From Anastatus disparis (Eukaryota; Arthropoda; Insecta; Hymenoptera; Eupelmidae): a stretch of DNA of 64,000 nucleotides. How positions within the stretch are numbered: the stretch's first letter is position 1; each line of letters opens with the position of its first letter. Under the pieces are notes generated by a model. That model saw nothing but the letters and a program-made list of their open reading frames with translations. It had not been told where the DNA came from and did no database searches. Below, piece after piece: positions 1-11,340 of this stretch. A program made the translations under genes and the position numbers. The DNA lies in assembly GCA_017163975.1 (NCBI GenBank), contig JAFFSR010000136.1, positions 10,909,501 through 10,973,500 of the forward strand, read 5' to 3'.

Positions 1-312
1 AAAATACGGTTTATTTTTTCTCGAAATTATAGTTCTTTTACAAAGAATAACAAAACTATTTGTTAATGAAATTCTACTCATTTGGATGATTTTCTTTAGA
101 GTTAATTTCTAGAGCTAATTTCGACAGCGAGTTTGCTCCTCATTTAAAGTTAAAGGTTCTGAAAATTTTGAACCCAACTGGTTGTCGAGATGTCAAAAAA
201 TTATCATCAGTTTTCAATAGATAATCATCACGGTTCCTTTGACTTAATTCTATAATTATATTTAATTGATTATTTTAAAATAAAATTAAACATAAAATTT
301 TCTTTTGTTCAG
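1..312. other. intron sequence upstream of the first visible LPMO exon
   Basis: AT-rich DNA ending in a splice acceptor (a pyrimidine-rich run, then CAG at 310-312). I see no exon here. The 5' exons of the LPMO gene, with the signal peptide and the N-terminal copper-binding histidine, should lie left of the window. Confidence 0.6.
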
Positions 313-1154
313 GTCCAACATCAAAAGAATGGTGGAAAATGCGGAGTGTGCGGTGATGATTATTCGCTTAACCAACCACGACCTAATGAAAATGGAGGAA
401 AATATGGAACAGGCAAAATTGTCAAAACGTGAGTATATGAATATATATGATAAGATAAAATTTTATATCGCCATAAGCAATTTATCAAATGATATAAACA
501 TTTATAATCATGTATCGTCCAGTATCAATATATCAGTTCATATGATTGTATGTGTTAATATTAAATGACATATTCGGATATGCTTATACAGTTCCATAAT
601 TCGAATATGACAATATATAATTCAATGTCATCATTGTTATTCTTATATATTGACATATTATTTAAATTTATAAACATATATGAACATTCATAATTATGTA
701 CACAATTTTTAGCCGGCAACTCAAAATATAGTATTATATTGTTGTTTAAAATTGTTATTTTCTTGTAATTTACCAATCATAATATTAATGTTTCAGTTAT
801 AAATCCGGCGAAGCCTTTACTACAACAGTTCGAATCGATGCCAATCACTTGGGTTACTTTAAATTTTCTTTATGTCCATTGAACAGTCCTGATGAGCTTG
901 AAAGCGAAGAATGCTTCGACAAACATCCAGTTTTACTTGCCAACGGCTCTGATCGTTACGAACTTCGCGGTGGGGTCCATGGTGACGTTAAAATTGACTT
1001 GGTTCTTCCGCAAGGTCTCACATGTAAACATTGCGTATTCAGATGGCACTGGAAATGCGCTAACAATTGGGGATTCTGTGGAGGCGGTAAAGAAGGTATG
1101 GGCTGTGGACCTCAAGAACACTGGAGAACATGCTCTGATATCTCCATTCAATAA
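313..1154 (+). CDS. AA15-type lytic polysaccharide monooxygenase (LPMO_10 / chitin-binding type 4), C-terminal part
   Basis: Two exons, 313-428 and 797-1154, join in frame (phase 2) to give the last 157 residues of the protein, ending at TAA 1152-1154. The family consists of secreted copper enzymes that oxidatively cleave chitin or cellulose; in insects they act in cuticle or gut. Visible signatures are NGGKCGVCGDDYS near the start, ANHLGYFKFSLCP in the middle (its His is probably the second histidine-brace ligand), LTCKHCVFRWHWKC, and GCGPQEHWRTCSDI close to the C-terminus. Ten cysteines are present, as expected for a disulfide-rich secreted protein. The first exons, with the signal peptide and His1, are missing because the window starts inside an intron. 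The exon 1 donor is GTGAGT at 429 and the exon 2 acceptor ends at 796. Family assignment is by remembered motifs. Substrate cannot be told from sequence. Confidence 0.9.
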
Positions 1155-1205
1155 AAATGTTGTATATATTTATATATTGTAAATTGTTTTTTAATTTATT
1201 TGTTT

Positions 1206-1211
1206 AATAAA
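1206..1211 (+). promoter_or_regulatory. poly(A) signal AATAAA of the LPMO gene
   Basis: A canonical AATAAA lies about 50 bp after the LPMO stop codon in a T-rich 3' UTR. Confidence 0.6.
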
Positions 1212-2393
1212 GATTTAATTTATTAAATTTGACTTTTGTAATATAAAATTTAATCTACAATTACTTATATTTACAAACTGATGTTTTACTATTTCATTAA
1301 CTTAATAACTTTGGAAATCGTAAGTTCAAATATTAAGTGATAGCATTCGCATTCATTAATAATATTTAAAAAAACGTAACATATGACGTTATACAGAACA
1401 GAGATCTTATTTGATCATATACGTAAATTTGATTGAAGCTGGTAAAATAACACGATAAATCATGACTATGTAAAATTGTCAATACAGAATTCACAATATG
1501 TCATTCATTATGATAAATTAAATTTTTAATTAAATTCGTGAAATATCTGACGGTTATGATGTATATATTGCTTCTCAATTAGTTCACTATCTATTATAAT
1601 TGATAAATTTTATGTACATAAGATATCAAGCGATTCAATAAATAACATATTAGAAAGATATATAATAAGCATTGTTTGATTATCGAATTTACTAATAGTA
1701 GCTATGACGTTAAGTGTATTAACTTTTACTTACTATTACTACTTTACACACCTCTTGTTAATTTCTTAATAATAAGGCTTATCATATTGCGCGATTGACG
1801 TTAAGTTAACCGCGTCAATGGTTAGAAATATTTATTACAATTGGACAGTAAATTACCAAAATGCAAAGCTACGTCTTATTATTTATCTTTTTTTTTTTAA
1901 GGAAAGTCGTAGTTCATTTTTCGTTTGCATATATTATTAAAATAAAAAAATTTTCTATTTAAAAATATAGATTTTAATGAGGTTTGAAAAAATTTTGAGT
2001 TTATTTTAACAGTTAAACCATACATCCATTAAAATATATATAATCTTTTAAGCACCCATACATGCAACTATTTTAATCTTTATCCGAAATTCACCAGACC
2101 AATTGAATTAAAACTAGATTAAACTAGTTCAAAACTACAATCTATTTTGGTCTATGAATAAAATTCCTTCTTTGTAAAAGCACCAATAAATTCTTTAATT
2201 AAGCAAAAACTCATGAGATTACAATATAAAAAATGCAAAAGAAACTATATACAGTTAGTTACAAGACGCTGTAAGTCTCCATTATATTTAGTGAACGTAA
2301 CGTGGAAATTCATTTGACACGGTGCGCTCGTTTTGTGCTCGCACGATTGCCAAGGCAAATAACATTGTACTATACGCTTAACTCTCTGTGTTA

Positions 2394-2443
2394 AAAGAGA
2401 GACAGGAGAGATAGAGAGAATAAGAGCAAAAGAGCGAGAGAGA
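2394..2443 (+). promoter_or_regulatory. GAGA-rich tract upstream of the receptor first exon
   Basis: Repeated GAGA/AGAG units about 130-180 bp upstream of the ATG at 2571. Insect promoters often carry such tracts, which bind GAGA factor (Trl) in Drosophila. Assignment as a promoter element is inference from position and composition. Confidence 0.35.
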
Positions 2444-2570
2444 AATAATGATGAAAAAAAAGGATTCATTTGTTGAGTAGTTTAATAAAAGAGAGCTTTA
2501 GTTTAGCTTCTCTAAAGAGGAGGCTCTAATATGTAGGGAACAGTTAGTCGTTCGCGCGTGCGTTTGTACA

Positions 2571-5500
2571 ATGATTCGCCAGGCAGTCCGTAAATGTGTG
2601 CTTGTGTCGCTTCTATTAGCCTATGTCGTTGCCGCGCTTGAATCTTATCCCAATAAAAGTAAGTTTATCATTCATGGATTTGTTTTATTTTATTTTCACG
2701 CTTATTTTTATTTATTAAAATGGTGAAAATATTGTTCTAATTTATAATACATTGTGCTTTCATTCGAGTGGATTGATTTGTTGATATGCTGTAAGGGAAG
2801 AGGTATTGCGCGCTTTTACGCGCCAATGATTTCGTATGATGATACTTTAAGTCCATCAAATCTCTTTAAAATTGTATTTAAAAACTGTGTATAAAATAAA
2901 ATAACCTTTAACTTGTTTTGTCAATCAAATATTGTGTTAAATATTAGTTATTATTTCATATTTTTTTATGTTTATTCAAAACTAAAACAGAGTAAAAATT
3001 AAACTTACAAAGAAACAAATGCATTTTCTAGTAACGAATTAAAATTAATTTTTATATAAATCTTAAAAAGTTTGCTTAAAAAATCAACAGTTTTAAATAA
3101 ATGTTAGATTCAAAATAAATACTATGACTACTTTGCCTCTCATAAATAATCAAAAGAACTAGTACTAAATTTTTAATATTGCTATTAATTACATCACATT
3201 GTGCAAAGCTATTGAAAAGCTCATAAATTTTTGACCCTTAAAACAACACATACAAAAATTCTAAATGATATTAATTAGAAAAAAAAACTAAAAATTCCTA
3301 AAATACATAATACGGTTCATGTATCTTAAACAATTGAATAGCTTAGCCTTTTTATGAAAATTAAGACTTCTCAAGATAATTTAAAAAATTTTCATATATA
3401 ACGCAAGAGGCTTATATCTGACCTAATGCATTAGAGACGTTTATCCACTTATGTTCCCAATCGTTTTAAATCTGCAATGTGCGTGCCCGAGCTGACAATT
3501 GCTGCTTTCCTCTCTCACTCTCATTTTGTTCACTAGCTTATATACCTATCCTATTCCATCTCCTTCCTCTTTTTATCTTTGAATTTTATGTCGGGCATGC
3601 ATACTTAAAGACCCAATTCTTTATTTCGTCTTACCTTTGTGCACAATTTTTTTTCCTTTTTCTTCTAGTTTGTTAATTCACTAAGGATTACTTTTAAATT
3701 TTATTTATTTGTCTAAAAACTAAAATTTCATTTTATAAAATTATAAATTTCTTCAAGTAATTATTTTTTGAAAAATATTTATTTAGATCAATGAAAATAA
3801 ATGAAAACCATAATTATTTTAACGTTGAAGGATAAATTTTTATTATTTAAACCGGAGTACGTGATAAAAGATCCGAATAAAATTTTGAAAGAGAGTATTT
3901 ACGTCTATTAAAGAATAGTTTAGATGATTAAATAAAAAGTCGTAGTCTAAAAAAAGATTTAATGTTAATGCGCATTAAAGTTGATTCCCCCTATTACGAT
4001 AAAAGCCCTCTCTCGGGCATCATGGAATTTATTATTAAGCAATGGATGTTACAAAAATAGCAAATAATTTTTAATGACTTGTATTTTGTCAACTCGATTA
4101 TTAAATTTATTGAGAAATTAAATAAGCTATATACGTATTTAGATTATCCAGTATGGAACGAAACTTGGACAGATCGATTGAGGCAAAATTTACTTGCCAA
4201 ATATGACAAATTTGCAAGACCAGCACAGCACTGGAATACTACGACGGTATACGTTAAGTTGAAAGTACAAATAGTCGAGGTGGTAAGTTCATAATTATAA
4301 TGCATCGATTTATCGATATTCCATATTTTGAAAATTTTAATTTTCATTATTTTAGGATGATATGTTGAATACTATGGCAGCGAATGTTTGGGTTATTATG
4401 GTAATCATTTTTTTATTGAACTTTTATAAAAAAAAAAAATTAATTTTTTTAAATATTTTGAAACTATTTAAATGTATTGAATCTCAATAGGAATGGAATG
4501 ATGACAAATTAAAATGGAACTCTTCCGAATACAATGGACTGAAAACAGTAAATATGGGAGCTCATGAGATTTGGATACCTGATATTTATCTTTTGAACAG
4601 GTAAAACCTTCAATTTATACAATATTATCTAAATTTAACATTAATAAAAATCAGTAAAATTTCTAAATTTCTTTTTAATGAAAACCACTGAACTTTTTTA
4701 TATAACAAAAAATTCATATTTCATCATACAATAATTAATGTTTTAATTGCTAATTATTATAAAACTTTATTATTTCAATGTTAATTAAGAAAAAGTTAAT
4801 TGGAACTGATGAAAAAATAAAAACATGTAAAATAATTATTTGTAAATAAATAATTTCAGCGCAACAAATGGCATTGAATATTACGGCGACAGGCATTGTC
4901 AAGTATCGGAGCAAGGTAACGTGGGGTGGATAGCGCCAACGATATTTCATGGTTCTTGCGATTTGGACTTTACCTACTGGCCATTTGAAATGAATACGTG
5001 TTTTCTTAGTCTTACTTCTTGGACCTACAGTGGTACTGAAGTTAATTTGGAATTTTTCGGTACTGGTATCGATGTAAGTAGATAATTAATTTAAGTTAGT
5101 ATTTTATTTATAATTGGATTTAAAATTTACCTGCTGACTGAATTCAGTTACTATGAGAAATTATTTAAAACTAATCAGAAAACTTTAAAAATTCAAACAG
5201 TTTTGATATAGAGAATTTATTTTGCAAAAAGTTTTTCTCAATAACATGTTTTAACCAAATAAAATTGTCGATTATAAAAATAATGATTTAGTTGTAAAAA
5301 GGTCTTATTAATTAAGAAAAACAAAAAATAATAATGGCAAATTAGTGAAAAGCTAAACTTTAAAGTTTACTCACAGCTGAATAATTACGTTGCAACAAAC
5401 GAATGGATTGTAAGAAATATCTCAGCCAGTCGACGAGTAGAGGTATTTGATTGTTGTCCCGAGCCCTACATCACCTTGGACTTTGAGTTCGAACTTTCGC

Positions 5501-7614
5501 GCTCAGCCGAGCTTTATTATCACATTGTTTTTGTACCCACTGTTCGTAAGTATACAATAAATATTTGCTTTATGTTTTTCTATTTTTATTAACTTCAATA
5601 TACTAATTCAAAAAATAATAATTATTTAAAACCAGCTATTGTGTTCCTATCGCTGATCACGTTTTGGCTACAACCACAAAGTGAAATAAAGCTTGTTATA
5701 AATGCTTGCACTATCTTAATCGTTATACTGTACCTTATTTATTTTGGATACAAAATACCACCTCGATTTGATAGTATGCCCATTATCGGTGAGTTTGAAT
5801 TTTGTTTTTTTATTTCAAATATGGCTAAGCTAATATGATATCACTAGCTATTTATATTATAACTTTTGATAAAATCGTTGAAAATTATAATTTTTAAATA
5901 GATTTTTCTTCAATTTAAATAACTAAATTAATTTTTAAAAATTCTTTTTGATTAAAAAATTATTTTCAAAATTGCTGGACCCTTTGAAAAATTATTTTCA
6001 AATGAAGGAACGGTTCAACTTTTTAAGTATACATAACATGTGATGAGCATAATTTTTACGCACATTTAGTTGTTAGTGAGAGAAGTGGAATATGTGCAAA
6101 AGTGGCAATTTCGCACTCTGAGTATATCCGCAAAGTTGAACTTCTTACTTATTTAAAAAATAGTATTAGAAACATTCGGTCAAAACTATTATTTACACCG
6201 GAGTGAATTCAATAACATTATAATTGTTTTAATAAGTGCTGCCTCCCATACTGATTATCAAATATTTTATTAATTAAATTGATATTAAAAAATGAAAATA
6301 TAATAACTTTATAATTTTCACATTGCGACGGAAATGATGATACTAAGCGGAAAAGTGAGAAACGTAGAATTGACTGTTTATTTTAAGTGTAACCGTAGTT
6401 CTTCCTATTCTTACAAAATAAGTTTTATGTCTAAAATTCTGATTATTTGCCAAATAAAGATAAGGTGAAATTAATTAAGCTTAAATTTACAAAAATTCTT
6501 TCAGTTATTGTTAATTCATTTTTAACAAAAAGAAAAACATCTGTGTGACAAAATTTATTGTGACAATTTTGTATTATTTTAATTTAGTCATTATCCAAGT
6601 GAAATATTAAAAACTTCATTTATGATTTCTTGACAAATTGATTATTTGTTAAGAATTGACGTCAACAAACAATAAATGTATACATGAATGATTATGTTTA
6701 AATCAAATAACTGACTGAAATATTATTTCATAAAATATGATTCGGATGCATCAATAAGACAAACTTCATATTATAGAATTCTAATAATTTTAACAGATTT
6801 AGTATTGCATCTCCACTTTATGTAAAACCAAAAAGAACAATACGAATAATATAATTTTTTCTAATATAAACTTTAAAAAAACTTTTATTTTTTTAAGATA
6901 AAAACTGATAATTTAATATTGGAAATGCTTGCCATGCAAATTATTAAAATTACTGACCTCTTTTAGTTAGGTTTTACAGTGCCTGTCTTTACCAAGCGAC
7001 CATATCCATTATCATTTCAACACTTGTGATAAATATTAATAAATTTACGTACCACATTACAATTCCACGTCCAGTCAGACGTTTTTTACTGGGAAAACCA
7101 GGAAGATATTTGGGCCTCGGTCATATTATTCGTGAGGTTAGTAAAAGCGGTAATATTTTTTCTTCTTTTTTGGATAAATTGTTTAAAATATTAAAAAAAA
7201 ATTTTTTGTTAAAACATAGCGCGCCTTTAATTTTGCATATAAAGTTCTGAAGATGTATATAAATGTATATAAAAATCATCAAGTTCAGAACCTTTTTTCG
7301 GAAAAATATAATAAATTTATGAATTCCAGATCGAGTCACAAAAATCAGTTGCAGAGCAGGAAATGTGCGAGAATCATTTGATGGATATATCGATGTCAAC
7401 GTCCTTTGTGAGTATCAACAATAGTCAACAAAACCTCACACCTCCAACGTCTAGTCGAAGTATAAGAAATTTAGAATGGATTTTAATTGCCACGGCGATA
7501 GATAGAATAATTTTTCTTCTGTTTTGCTTGATCTTTATAATATTGGCAATTAGTTGCGTGCGAATGAAGAGATTTACGTTTTCTAGCGATAATGTGCCTT
7601 ACTGGCACAGTTAA
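2571..7614 (+). CDS. nicotinic acetylcholine receptor-type Cys-loop ion channel subunit (divergent, alpha-like)
   Basis: Nine exons: 2571-2658, 4143-4282, 4356-4400, 4491-4600, 4860-5073, 5377-5545, 5636-5788, 6967-7136, 7330-7614. They splice with consistent phase to 1374 nt (457 residues). A signal peptide is likely (about residues 1-22, ending VVAA). The extracellular domain has loop D Trp88, WNDDKLKW, a Cys-loop of C161-C175 with 13 residues between, and loop B Trp182. Vicinal cysteines at 225-226 mark it as alpha-type. M1 runs from about 248, M2 about 275-292, M3 follows from about 306, and M4 lies near the C-terminus; the M3-M4 loop is short. Such subunits form pentameric acetylcholine-gated cation channels in neuronal membranes. 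Oddities are loop A Leu126 where Tyr is usual, loop C Phe223 for the first Tyr, an altered pre-M2 charge motif, and Tyr at 20'. It resembles the divergent insect subunit group (such as Apis alpha9/beta2), but I cannot name an ortholog. Start chosen because the first ATG gives a signal peptide and the right splice phase. Confidence 0.92.
2659..4142 (+). other. intron 1 of the receptor gene
   Basis: A 1.48-kb intron between the signal-peptide exon and the first extracellular-domain exon, with a GTAAGT donor. A CT-rich stretch lies near 3510-3570. No exon or repeat family recognised. Confidence 0.6.
5789..6966 (+). other. intron 7 of the receptor gene
   Basis: A 1.18-kb AT-rich intron separating the M1-M2 exon from the M3 exon, with a GTGAGT donor. 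I see no further exon in it. Confidence 0.6.
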
Positions 7615-8555
7615 TTTTTATAATATTTATTAAGGGGAAATGATGGATTTACTTATTAGAGAATTTTGTTTAAAAAAAAATGGAAAAAAGCATCGAAGTG
7701 GAATGAAACGCTTTTTATTACAATAAAAAATTATCATTTTACGCTACAAACGTTTAATAAGTTTAGTTTCATAAAATATTCTACTTGTACATACAAATAT
7801 ATTAACAAATTATTATATAAAGCGATTGTATAAATATATGAAATAATTATTTCTTTTGATCAAGAATTGATTATTGTCTTTGAGAATAATTAAAGTTATT
7901 CTTTCTTTTTTTTTTCTCGCTCTTAAACAACTTTTGTATAGAACTTAATCTAGCACAATCTAAAAAAAAAGAACAAACAATTGAGGTAACTATTTTTTCT
8001 TGAATAACTTTCTTGCTTAACAAATATTCATATCGATATTAATTTTAACTATTTATCTCGATTACAATGATTTCTTTATGTTCTTTATGCAAGGTAGGCA
8101 AACTATATACTTCGCACAAGTTCACGGAACTTCATAAAGGAGACATATCGACAAGATGCATTTGTCGAGCACAGAGAAAAAAAAATATACATAAAAAATT
8201 ACTTCGCCCAAAGCGAAGATTGCAAACTTGACAAAATACTTGACTTGAATGAGAAAAAAAAAGTGATAAAACGCTCTCCGAATGATCTTGTCGATAATGC
8301 CTCAGCTTTATTTTATTGTTTATTTTGTTCAGATTTAATTTATCAAAGTCTTATGTATCTTATCGTAGGCGAAATGCTAAGGCAGCTTTGGCGCAAATTT
8401 ACGGAAATATTGTATAAAGATTGAAATTTGTTTTTTTTTTCTTCGTAAATATATCACTTATCTTTTCTTTATAATAATATGCCAGGCAATCATTGATTAT
8501 TCGTTATCGCTCTCTATTAACATTAAAATCGCGCGTCTCTTTTTACGTATTTTGA
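7615..8555. other. convergent 3' intergenic region (receptor and galectin)
   Basis: The receptor (+) and galectin (-) genes converge here. The stretch should hold both 3' UTRs. TTTATT motifs (AATAAA on the - strand) occur near 8310 and could end the galectin transcript. No coding sequence seen. Confidence 0.5.
7722..7727 (+). promoter_or_regulatory. poly(A) signal AATAAA of the receptor gene
   Basis: AATAAA about 110 bp after the stop codon of the receptor gene. Confidence 0.5.
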
Positions 8556-11340
8556 TTAGTACGAGACAAGCATCTTATAAATTACCAAGTCTCCAGTAAT
8601 GCGAATTGTATCGATAATAGATGGTTGCAGTCTGTGTTTGAATTCACCGATCATTTTGTCATTCAACCATATAACGTAGCCTTCGTATTCACAGCGAATT
8701 CTGTTAAGAAAAATAATAATTACTTAGAGATTTAATTTTTATTATATTCCACATAAAATTATAAAAAGAAAAATTAACAATCAGATGAAGATTTTATTTT
8801 AAAAAGATTAATGGTATTTTGCAACGTTTTACCGATTGTAATATGCTATGAAAGTAAAATGTTTGAAAACGAATAATATATTTTGAATAAAAAAAATATA
8901 ATTACGTAAACAAAAATTCTCGTCCAGGCGTCCAAATTTGTCCCGCGTGTCGTTCCTCTTTATCCCAGCTACCATTATTCCAGCAATTCATTACCAAGCA
9001 AGATGGTTGATTTCCATAGTGATATCGAGGATTTACGTGCAATGCGATTACGGGATGAGGATATATCATTTTACCTTGTTGGAGATTTATGAAAAATCTG
9101 TAAATATGACAATGTATTAATAAAAATAATATACATAATTATTAAAATATATTAAATATTTTATCAATTTTTTTTTAATATTTACGAGTATGGTAAGAGT
9201 TTTAGTCTTCCTTGAATCATCAATCGAGATCCAATATCAAATTTTTTGGGAAGATCTATGACAAGGGGTACCTCCTAAAAGAATATTTAAAAAAATTTAA
9301 AATCAATGATTAATTTTGTTTTATGATTTTAGAAATAGTTTCCAGAAATTTTAAAAATAATGTCAAATTAACTCACTAAATTGTTGTCTATTGGATGATC
9401 ATCTGTTAATTTAATGATTCTTTTCATAATTTTTGGATCTGGGTATACACTTATATTAGTTTGTCTGACTCTTGCCTCGTCGATATCGTCGTTGAATTCA
9501 ACACAAGTAATTTCTGCGAGCGGGATTCTGTAGGAGAAAGCACAAAAATGCTCTCCATCAATTGCGATCTAACAGAAATAAAATAATATCACAATAAAGA
9601 AGAAATTTTCATTCATCAAAAATTTATAATTTTTTAACAAAAAAATAGAAAAAAAAAATTAATAAGAGCAATAAAAAATTACTAACAATTTCAGATAATA
9701 TAATGATTTTATACATGACATGATTAAAAAAAAACTAGATAAACATTAGGTTTTTCTAGCATACCTGAAAGTCATTTAATGTGCAGAAGATCGTAATGTG
9801 AAAAAAGCATTTCTGCGAAAGATGTAGCCTCGCGAGCCAATGGGTGAGCAAGTTTCTTCTTCTTCCCAGCATCCTTTGACTCTGGTATTTCTAACGACGT
9901 AACCACGACTGAGACGCGGATTAAAATGCAGAGCGATGTTTCCAGGCGTTTTACATTTCAAATTTATCGAAAATCTAGACGGGTTTCCAAACCAAAATAA
10001 AGAGAAATTAGATTTATTGAAATTAAAATTTCATTATTATTTGAGGATTGAAAAGATGTTGCGATGGTTGAGGTAATTAATTTGGATGATTACTAATCCA
10101 GAATGAAATTTAATTGAATACTGAACGGTCATGAGATTTTTCGAAAACTGTGATCAAGAGATTTTGATTGGTCACCTTGGTGATATGGTGACATCTTACT
10201 TGAAAGGCTTTTGTTTATACTTGGCGTTCGTTTTTAATTAATTTTATTATTATTTGAAAAATAAATATTTTGACGTCATTAATATTTTAGTAGAAAAATT
10301 AAAATAATTTTATAAAAACACATTTTCATATTACCTTACAGCTTCAATAGGAATATAGCCTGTAATGATGATTGCAGAAGTGGGTTTCAATTCGGTTAAT
10401 GGATAAATTCTTGATGGATCCTATATTGAAATAAATTTTTATTAAACAAATTAAATTTATAAAAAATTTAAAAAATCATTCAATAAATAAGAGTATTTGG
10501 ATTGTACAGCGATCATAAAATATTAAGAAAAAGTTTCGTATCATCTATAATGAGTGAAAGATTATTTTTTCTTTATTTTTAAAATTATTTTTAATAACGT
10601 AATAGAATTAAACTTCGTAAAAATAATTTACTTTATGAATCTCACAATTAATTTTTTTATTAAATTCACAATTAAGGTATAAACAATAAAAAAAATCTAA
10701 TTTTTAAATTATGTTATGTGCTTATATTGCGTTCAAAACATAACTGACTTTTCAATTTCTGCTAATTATCTAAATTCTGTTAAAATTAATTGAATTAACA
10801 ATTTTAATTAAATTGTTTTTAATATTCGTGATTTATTCGAACACATTTATTAAAAAGCGTCATTTTGAAAATAAAGTATAAAGTATTTATTCATTGCGTA
10901 CAAACTCTGAGGTTGGAGAATTCTTAAAATACCGTTACACACGTCATTAATCGATATTTTAATATATAACATGTTTATATACATAATTCAAACTATTCCC
11001 GCTAACAACAAAAAATATTCGATCCATCCCGATGTTAACCGAACACAATATGCAAAGTGCGCAAAATCCTATAGCAAAAAATATTATAATCAGCTGTAGA
11101 GCAGAAAATATACACAATAACATCCTCCCACCTACAAAACTTCTCCAAAAAGATATTACTACTCTATTATAAAAAAAAATAGAATGTTAAAACCCAACTA
11201 GACCTAAATATAGCAATTTTAAAAGGCACTAAAAAATAATAATCACTCACCACAGGCTCGGTAGCCTCATCAAAGTGTTCGAAATTCTTAAGAGCTTCAT
11301 TTCTCCGTGCTACGAGCTGTCGTAGCCAATCGCGCGACAT
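8556..11340 (-). CDS. tandem-repeat galectin with two carbohydrate-recognition domains; one-base frameshift in exon 3
   Basis: Seven exons read on the - strand: 11340-11251, 10420-10335, 9974-9765, 9568-9377, 9274-9186, 9097-8906, 8700-8556 (stop). Galectins are beta-galactoside-binding lectins, without signal peptide, acting in immunity, adhesion and glycan recognition. CRD1 shows HFNPR (75-79), VVRNT and Trp95. CRD2 shows HVNPR (243-247), VMN (258-260) and WDKEER (267-272), the full sugar-binding signature. All phases fit except exon 3, which is 210 nt where 211 is needed. Its frame hits TAA right after FTLRSSAH, while the frame required by exon 4 reads IFCTLNDFQ over the same bases. One extra base in the A6 run at 9801-9806 (+ strand) restores a 334-residue galectin, so either the assembly has a homopolymer error or the allele is broken. 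CRD1 has Thr in place of the usual Arg of the WxxExR motif. The start is the ATG at 11340 (MSRDWLRQL), with a good GTGAGT donor after 30 codons. Confidence 0.9.
10421..11250 (-). other. intron 1 of the galectin gene
   Basis: An 830-bp AT-rich intron between the N-terminal exon and the first CRD exon. Nothing else recognised. Confidence 0.6.

Larger units (their letters stand above)
1155..2570. other. intergenic: LPMO 3' end and receptor promoter / 5' UTR
   Basis: Mostly AT-rich unique DNA without supported exons. The last 250 bp are richer in GC and purine and directly precede the receptor start codon, so they probably hold its promoter and 5' UTR. Confidence 0.5.
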
